64,000 nucleotides of DNA from an uncultured Acidobacteriota bacterium. Its GTDB lineage: Bacteria > Acidobacteriota > Thermoanaerobaculia > Gp7-AA8. Where the stretch lies: the NCBI GenBank assembly GCA_937870635.1, contig CALMZP010000031.1:62001-126000 (forward strand). The letters are read 5' to 3'. A program made the translations under genes and the position numbers. Under the pieces are notes generated by a model that was given only the letters and a program-made list of their open reading frames with translations, did no database searches and had not been told where the DNA came from. Below are positions 56,554-64,000 of the stretch, one piece after another (position 1 is the stretch's first letter; each line of letters starts with the position of its first letter).

Positions 56554-59277
56554 GTGGGAGTGGCCGCACCGGCAGAACCGACGACGGGACCCATCATCGC
56601 GAGGCCGCCGATCGAGCGGCCGCGAGTGCCGCTGGTCTGGAAACTTTTCGTCGCCACCGCGATGGTCATCGTTGTGGTAGTCGGCATCGCCATCGCCATC
56701 ACGATCGATCGCAAGAACAAAGTGGCGTCTGCGACGGTGAATCAATCGATCGCCGGCGCCGCCGAGCTCTTCAAGGAGCTCGAGCAGCAGCGCCTCGCCC
56801 GCCTCGGCCTTCCCATCCAGCTCCTCGGATACGACTCGACGTTCCACGCCTACGTTCAGGATTCGGTTCTGCTGGTCGTCGAGCAGGGCGGTTCGATCGA
56901 TCTGGTCAGCCTGAACGATCAGCTGTCGCAGCGGCGCCAGACGTTCGGCAGCGATGTCCTCATGCTCCTCGATGAAGAGGGACGTCTCATCACCCGGACC
57001 GATCAGCCGAGCGTGACCGCTCCGTCCGGCGAGGATCTCTACGAACGCTTTCCCCTGATTCGAAGGATCGTCGACGAGCCTGAGCTCGAGAAGACCGAGG
57101 GAGTGATGTCGCTCGGCGACCGGCTGTATCACGCGGCGGTCGCGCCGGTCGGGGTCGGGGAGCCGCGGCAGCGCATCGCCTACCTCGTGAACGCGTCGGC
57201 CATCGATCAGAAGTTCGCCAATCGCATTGCCGATTCCACGAATGCGGACGTCATGTTCGTCCCTGCCGGCTCGCCCGATACGATCGCGCGCTCGTCGCAG
57301 GCGCCGAGCATCGGCATGCGCCAGATGAGCGGTGTCGAGCAGATCATGAAGAGCGGGAAGGCCCTGCCTCCGCAGACGCAGATGATCGGAGGGAGCTCCT
57401 ATCTGCTCACGGGGCTGCCGCTGATTGCCGAAAAGCAGGTGACGGGGGCGGCCGTGTTTCTCCGGTCCCTCGACCGCGAGCTCGCGCCGTTCCGCGAGAT
57501 CGAGCGCGCGCTGCTGTATGGCGGCGGCGCAGCGCTTCTCTTTGCGTTCATCCTGTCCTTCCTCATCGCCAAGACGATGACGCGCCCGATCGAGCAGCTC
57601 GCGCGGATGACGCAGGACGTCACCGCCGGCGATTACGACGTGCATCCTGACGTCGAGAGGAACGACGAGGTGGGCATCCTCAGCCGCTCGTTCGCCCAGA
57701 TGATCTCCTCACTGCGCGACAAGGCGGAGCTCGAGTCGCTCTATGGACAGATGTCGGCGCGCATGGCCGAGCGCGAGGCAGCACCGCGCGCGACTCGCGC
57801 GGCGATGAGCGACGAGGGAACGATTCTCGTCACCGACGTCCGCGGTCTCTCCGTCGGAGAGAGCGATGCATCGACGGTGATGGCCGCTCTCGTCCGCATC
57901 ATGAAGCTGCAGGAAGCGGAAGTCTTGCGCCAGGACGGCGAGGTGCGCGAGATCGTCGGCCACCGTCTCCTCAGCATTTTCCGAGGGAGCCGCGGGATCA
58001 TTCATGCGATCCGGGCGGCGCGGACGATCAATGAAGAGCTTGCGCTGCAGGCCGAGCCCGGCGCGCCCATCAGCATCGGCGCCGGCATTGCCACGGGCGA
58101 CTTCGTCAGCGGAACGGTCGAGCTCACACACGAGAGCGGCGTGGCCATCGTTGGCAACGCTCCGCTGCTGGCGATGCTCTTCGCCTGGCATGCGCCGTCC
58201 GGCCACGCCTACATTTCGTATGAAACTGCGCAGGCAGCGGGAACCGAGGTTTCGGCATCGGCCACCCGTGAAGAAGTGAAGTTGAAGTGGCTGCCCAACG
58301 CGCTGCCGGTCGCGTCGCTTCCGCTCGTCGGCGTCACGACGGGCACGCTCCGCCGCGATCTCACCACCGGCGGCATGGCCACGATGCGTCTTGGTGACAC
58401 GGTCGGAACTGCGGCCGGAGCGTCGGGTCTCGACCTCTCGCAAGGTCAGGTCTTCGCCGGCCGCTACCGCATCGAACAAGTCCTCGGCCGCGGCGGGATG
58501 GGCATCGTGTACAAAGCGATCGACACGCAGCTCGACGAAACGGTAGCCATCAAGACGCTGCCGGGCGACGTCATGCAGAAGTCGCCGGAAGATCTCGAGC
58601 GGTTCAAGAGAGAGATCCGCCTGGCCAGGAAGATCACGCACCGGAACGTCCTGCGCACGTACGACTACGGCGAGGCCGACGGGGTCTATTTCATCAGCAT
58701 GGAGTTCGTGCGCGGGTACACCCTCTCCGAGCTCGAGCAGGAGACGAGGGAGCTCGCGCCGCGCGCGGCCATGGGCATCGCGCGGCAGATCTGCCGCGGC
58801 CTGCATGCCGCGCATGAGCAGGGGATCATCCACCGCGACATCAAGCCGCAGAACGTCCTCATCGACTCCAAGGGCGAGGTCAAGCTGATGGACTTCGGCA
58901 TCGCCCGCGTCGCGGAATCGACCGAGGCGATGACGCAGGCGGGCCTCATCGTCGGCACGCCGCATTACATGAGCCCGGAGCAGGTGCAGGGTAAGCCGCT
59001 CGATCCGCGGAGCGACGTCTATTCGATGGGCATCCTCATCTACGAGATGCTCGCCGGCCATCGCCCGTTCGAGTCGTCGTCACTAACCGGCGTGCTCGCC
59101 GCGCACATCACCGAGAAGCCCGCGCCGCTGCTCCAGATGCGCCCGGAGGTGGGTGCGCAGATCAACGACATCGTGATGAAGTGCCTGGCGAAGGATCCGA
59201 AGCAGCGCTACCCCGACGCCGGCGCGCTGCTCAACGACCTCGACCGCGTGCAGGCGCCGGCCGCCGCCGCGGCGTAA
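56554..59277 (+). CDS. membrane sensor - HAMP - cyclase-like domain - Ser/Thr protein kinase
   Basis: Two TMs flanking an extracytoplasmic domain; HAMP (AKTMTRPIEQLARMTQDVTAGDYDV); ILVTDVRGLSVGE cyclase-like; VLGRGGMGIVYKA...HRDIKPQNVLIDSKGEVKLMDFGIA. Confidence 0.92.
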   Translation: MGVAAPAEPTTGPIIARPPIERPRVPLVWKLFVATAMVIVVVVGIAIAITIDRKNKVASATVNQSIAGAAELFKELEQQRLARLGLPIQLLGYDSTFHAYVQDSVLLVVEQGGSIDLVSLNDQLSQRRQTFGSDVLMLLDEEGRLITRTDQPSVTAPSGEDLYERFPLIRRIVDEPELEKTEGVMSLGDRLYHAAVAPVGVGEPRQRIAYLVNASAIDQKFANRIADSTNADVMFVPAGSPDTIARSSQAPSIGMRQMSGVEQIMKSGKALPPQTQMIGGSSYLLTGLPLIAEKQVTGAAVFLRSLDRELAPFREIERALLYGGGAALLFAFILSFLIAKTMTRPIEQLARMTQDVTAGDYDVHPDVERNDEVGILSRSFAQMISSLRDKAELESLYGQMSARMAEREAAPRATRAAMSDEGTILVTDVRGLSVGESDASTVMAALVRIMKLQEAEVLRQDGEVREIVGHRLLSIFRGSRGIIHAIRAARTINEELALQAEPGAPISIGAGIATGDFVSGTVELTHESGVAIVGNAPLLAMLFAWHAPSGHAYISYETAQAAGTEVSASATREEVKLKWLPNALPVASLPLVGVTTGTLRRDLTTGGMATMRLGDTVGTAAGASGLDLSQGQVFAGRYRIEQVLGRGGMGIVYKAIDTQLDETVAIKTLPGDVMQKSPEDLERFKREIRLARKITHRNVLRTYDYGEADGVYFISMEFVRGYTLSELEQETRELAPRAAMGIARQICRGLHAAHEQGIIHRDIKPQNVLIDSKGEVKLMDFGIARVAESTEAMTQAGLIVGTPHYMSPEQVQGKPLDPRSDVYSMGILIYEMLAGHRPFESSSLTGVLAAHITEKPAPLLQMRPEVGAQINDIVMKCLAKDPKQRYPDAGALLNDLDRVQAPAAAAA

Positions 59278-59283
59278 GGGCGT

Positions 59284-59646
59284 TCACCCCAGAGCGAAGC
59301 GAGGGATCAGCGCAGCATCCGCGGCGGCTGTCGAAGTGGTCGGTCTCGAAGAGATCAATGCGCCAATCAGTCGCTGGTTAGGAAGAACGTCCTGACACGC
59401 AACAGTTAGGCCGGCACGCCGCTTTCGGGATTTCTCGGGCATTGCTTGGATAGCCGAGCGCAAGAATTGATTCACAGAGTCCGACGAGCCAAAAACGCTC
59501 GCGACATCTGGTTCGAGGACGACTGCGACCGTGCCCTCTGACATGCGTTTGGCGAACCGATTCGGGCGCGACTTTGAGTAATCAAAGTCGTACTCCGGCC
59601 GAAGCTCGGGCGAACTACGTTTGCTTGATCGCTTTTTCGTACTCAT
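59284..59646 (-). CDS. BrnA-like antitoxin, C-terminus probably extended
   Basis: LRPEYDFDYSKSRPNRFAKRMSEGTVAVVLEPDVASVFGSSDSVNQFLRSAIQ. Confidence 0.55.
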   Translation of the reverse strand: MSTKKRSSKRSSPELRPEYDFDYSKSRPNRFAKRMSEGTVAVVLEPDVASVFGSSDSVNQFLRSAIQAMPEKSRKRRAGLTVACQDVLPNQRLIGALISSRPTTSTAAADAALIPRFALG

Positions 59647-59689
59647 GGCGTTCACGTCGTGTTGCGCGTCTTGCGCTGATCAACCGCAC
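59615..59689 (-). pseudogene. 3'-terminal remnant of a BrnT-like toxin gene
   Basis: VRLISARRATRRERHEYEKAIKQT*, overlapping the antitoxin start; no recognisable BrnT sequence upstream. Confidence 0.55.
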
Positions 59690-59827
59690 CGAGAACGGCT
59701 CAGCACTCAGCCGCGCCAAGCCGCGTTGTCTGCCGCGACAACGCGTTGTGACACGCGACGCCGCCGGGCCGGCAGGTGCCGCAATGCGCGCGATGGACTC
59801 ACAACGCCGGACTACTTGGCCTCCCGC

Positions 59828-60525
59828 CTACTTCCAGATCGCGTCCACGAACGGTGCCTTCATGTACCACGATCCCACGGCCAGCGCCTCCGCTTCGTCT
59901 TCGCGGTTCGGGGTCAGCCTCTTCATCCGCATCATCACCACCTTCTTGAAGCGGCGGAAGTTCAGCTCGACGTACACCGGCGTGCCGGGGATCTTCTTCG
60001 TCATCGCGGCGGTGCCGGGTGAGACGCCAGCAACGAGCTCCGTGACGATCCGGCGCAGCTGCGGATTCTCGGGGATCGCTTTCGTGGTCCAGTAGTCGAT
60101 GTAGGCCTCGCCGAAGAGGAGCCGGTAACGCGTGGCGGCGAGCTTGCCGACCTTGCCGTGCATGGTGGGACCGAGGGTGGCCACGGCGGTGCGTTCGACT
60201 TCGTTGTCGTCGCCGAGCTTGCCGATCATCGACGCCAGCTCCGCGATGGGAATGTCGCCGTACATGCGCGCCAGCGGGTTGATGACGGTGACAGACGAAG
60301 CGCCGTTGCGGCTGAAGGCGTCCAGCCACATCGTGTCCGCGCGCACGCCGCCCGGATAGACGTGCAGATCCACCGCCCCGAACTTCTTGAAGTAGGGGAA
60401 CACCGCGGCGGGGTAAGCCTCGAGCTCGAGGTGATAGGCCGATGCGGGAGCGGCGGCGAGGCCGAGGGAAAAGCAAAGGGCGGCTGTTACGCCGCCCTTT
60501 GCAAGTCGATTCGTGATGTTGCGCA

Positions 60526-60526
<1 letters not shown>
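59828..60526 (-). CDS. secreted protein of unknown function
   Basis: Signal peptide ...GGVTAALCFSLGLAAAPASA; start overlaps the rpoD stop (TAATG). Confidence 0.65.
60473..60502 (-). terminator. 12-bp perfect hairpin after rpoD, inside the downstream ORF start
   Basis: Minus strand GCAAAGGGCGGC-GTAACA-GCCGCCCTTTGC followed by TTTTCCC. Confidence 0.5.
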
Positions 60527-62367
<1,841 letters not shown>

Positions 62368-62511
62368 GGTCGTTTGGCTCCTCAGCGGGCAGCTCTTACG
62401 GGGGCCCTTCGTCCAGTACGAGACCTCGGCGCACCAGTCGAAAAGCAGAGGTCGGCGGGTGCGCCAAAGTATCGTCCAGAGGACACTGACGTAATCTGGC
62501 GTGGACGATAA

Positions 62512-64000
62512 TTATTTCAGGGAACTTGACATACGAGCCTTCTCGGCCAGCAGTTCAGCCACGCGGCTTTCGTCGCCGTTTCTCTCCGCCTCCACGATGT
62601 CCCGCTGGATTTGCTGCTTTCGCCGCTCGAGATAGTTCCTCTCCAAAGGCCGCAGGTTTTCGTCGATCCGCTGGAGAGTCGCCTCGTCGACATCCGCACT
62701 CAGGGTCAGTTCCGAGAGCAGGGTGAGCTCGGCCTCGCCCCTAAGATGGGTCGCTACCTGAGCAAAATCAATAGGTTCCCCTGCCTCGAGGTCGGTTTTT
62801 ATGATAGAAAACAGGGTTTTGCACGCCGGATCCTCGAAAAGCTCCTCATGGATCCGCCCGGCCGCCTCCGGCGGCACCCTTCCCTGAAGCAGTGCGATCA
62901 GAAGCATCTTCTCCGCGCTCGCGCCCGGCGCCGAGGCCTGTTTTTCCCTCGGCGCGGCCTGCGCTTTCCCGCGGACGCGCGACCAGACCACCTCGAACTC
63001 GAGATGGAAAGCGTCGGCGATCCGCTGCGCCGCGTCGTTCCTGACGACCGGGTCGACGACCGCACTCAATAGAGGGATGAAGCGCTCGACGCGCTCCGAT
63101 TTCTCCCGGCCGCTCATCTGAGCGACACCCACCGCCCACTCCTTCAGGCCGAAGTCGAAGATGTCGCCGGCGTGGCCGAGGACGTCGAGGAAACCGTCGA
63201 CGCCGCGGGACTGGACGAGGGAGTCGGGATCTTTTTCGCCCTGGAGGTCGAGAGCCTCGACGTTGATGCCCGCCGAGAGAAGGACCGGCGCGGCGCGCAA
63301 CGTGGCGTTTCGTCCCGCTTCGTCGCCGTCGTAGGCGATCACCACGCGCCGTGTGAAACGGCGGAGGAGCGAGGCCTGTCCCGCGGTGAGGGAGGTGCCC
63401 ATCGAGGCGACGACGCCCGGCACGCCGGCATGGTCGATGGCGATCGCGTCGAAGTAACCCTCCACCAGGATCGCGCGGTCGATCTTGCGCATCGCGTCCT
63501 TCGACCGGTGAAGGTTGTAGAGAAGCCGCGACTTGTTGAAGACCTCCGATTCGGGTGAGTTGAGGTACTTCGGATCGCTGCCGTCGAGGGACCGCCCGCC
63601 AAATCCGACAAGGGCGCCGGTCTCCGAGTGGATCGGAATGATGAGGCGGTTCCGGAATCGGTCGTAGTAACCGCTGCCGCCTTTGCGCGGCATGATCAGC
63701 CCGGCCAGTTCCAGCTTCTTCTCACCATGTTTGCCGGATAGCCGCCGCAGGATGTAGTCCCACGAATCGGGGGCGTAACCGAAACCGTACTTCGTGATGA
63801 TGTCTTTCGACACATGGCGTCCGGCGAGGTACCGCGACGCCGGATTATCCGGAAAGCCGAGCGCCTGATGAAACGCCTCCGAAGCATCGTCGATGACTTC
63901 GAAGAGATCGTCCCTGTCGTTCTCGCGCGATGTGCGCCGGCGCTTCGGCAGCTCGATGCCGACGCGCGCCGCGACGTGCTCGACCGCTTCGGGGAACGTG
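62512..64000 (-). CDS. dnaG: DNA primase, 5' end beyond the window
   Basis: LIIPIHSETGALVGFGGRSLDGSDPKYLNSPES...ILVEGYFDAIAIDHAGV...VIAYDGDEAGRNATLRA; frame stays open to 64000. Confidence 0.94.
   Translation of the reverse strand, partial: TFPEAVEHVAARVGIELPKRRRTSRENDRDDLFEVIDDASEAFHQALGFPDNPASRYLAGRHVSKDIITKYGFGYAPDSWDYILRRLSGKHGEKKLELAGLIMPRKGGSGYYDRFRNRLIIPIHSETGALVGFGGRSLDGSDPKYLNSPESEVFNKSRLLYNLHRSKDAMRKIDRAILVEGYFDAIAIDHAGVPGVVASMGTSLTAGQASLLRRFTRRVVIAYDGDEAGRNATLRAAPVLLSAGINVEALDLQGEKDPDSLVQSRGVDGFLDVLGHAGDIFDFGLKEWAVGVAQMSGREKSERVERFIPLLSAVVDPVVRNDAAQRIADAFHLEFEVVWSRVRGKAQAAPREKQASAPGASAEKMLLIALLQGRVPPEAAGRIHEELFEDPACKTLFSIIKTDLEAGEPIDFAQVATHLRGEAELTLLSELTLSADVDEATLQRIDENLRPLERNYLERRKQQIQRDIVEAERNGDESRVAELLAEKARMSSSLK

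Noticed and set aside
59377-59412. Possible integron attC site (ggttagg ... cagttaggc) beside the BrnTA-like remnant
   Set aside because: The inner and outer simple sites do not form the required inverted R'/R'' - L''/L' structure, the GTTAGG motifs are in the same orientation, and no integrase was seen.

Overview
64 kb of a GC-rich bacterial chromosome. The gene content and the repeat style suggest an Acidobacteriota or Thermoanaerobaculia-like lineage, but that is an inference. Most of the window is core genes: pgsA, rsmI, a TrmH/SpoU methyltransferase, a PLP aminotransferase, a PpiC-type isomerase, tatA/tatC, a CtpA protease, LemA/TPM, folK, radA, ansA, ftsH, hpt, tilS, hemB, lipA/lipB, a full 2-oxoacid dehydrogenase set (E1a/E1b/E2/E3), thrC, nadA, rpoD and partial dnaG. 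There are three tRNAs (Leu-CAG, Met/Ile2-CAT, Leu-TAA). Accessory content includes a heavy-metal RND efflux locus with Fur, YHS and cupredoxin partners, a 2034-aa repeat-rich secreted protein, an MglA-like GTPase with a long C-terminal extension, two Ser/Thr kinases and a decayed BrnTA-like module. The most unusual signal is the repeat ecology. (1) A ~26-nt palindromic element (GTGGAGCGCGGGCGACCTCGCCCGCG) abuts stop codons in a fixed orientation and also sits in frame inside several proteins as the peptide GARATSPA. (2) Several unrelated 7-bp tandem repeats are arranged as inverted-pair hairpins at gene ends, one of them inside tilS. (3) There are long, nearly perfect palindromes of about 100-110 bp. 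(4) A TCATCCCGAGCG inverted-repeat family is present. A second candidate of interest is the 55.37-59.28 kb locus: an orphan minus-strand transcription unit with tandem terminators and a 33-aa ORF, divergent from a secreted cupredoxin gene that appears translationally coupled to a sensor/HAMP/pseudo-cyclase/Ser-Thr kinase. All calls come from reading the sequence and the supplied ORFs; no database search was run.
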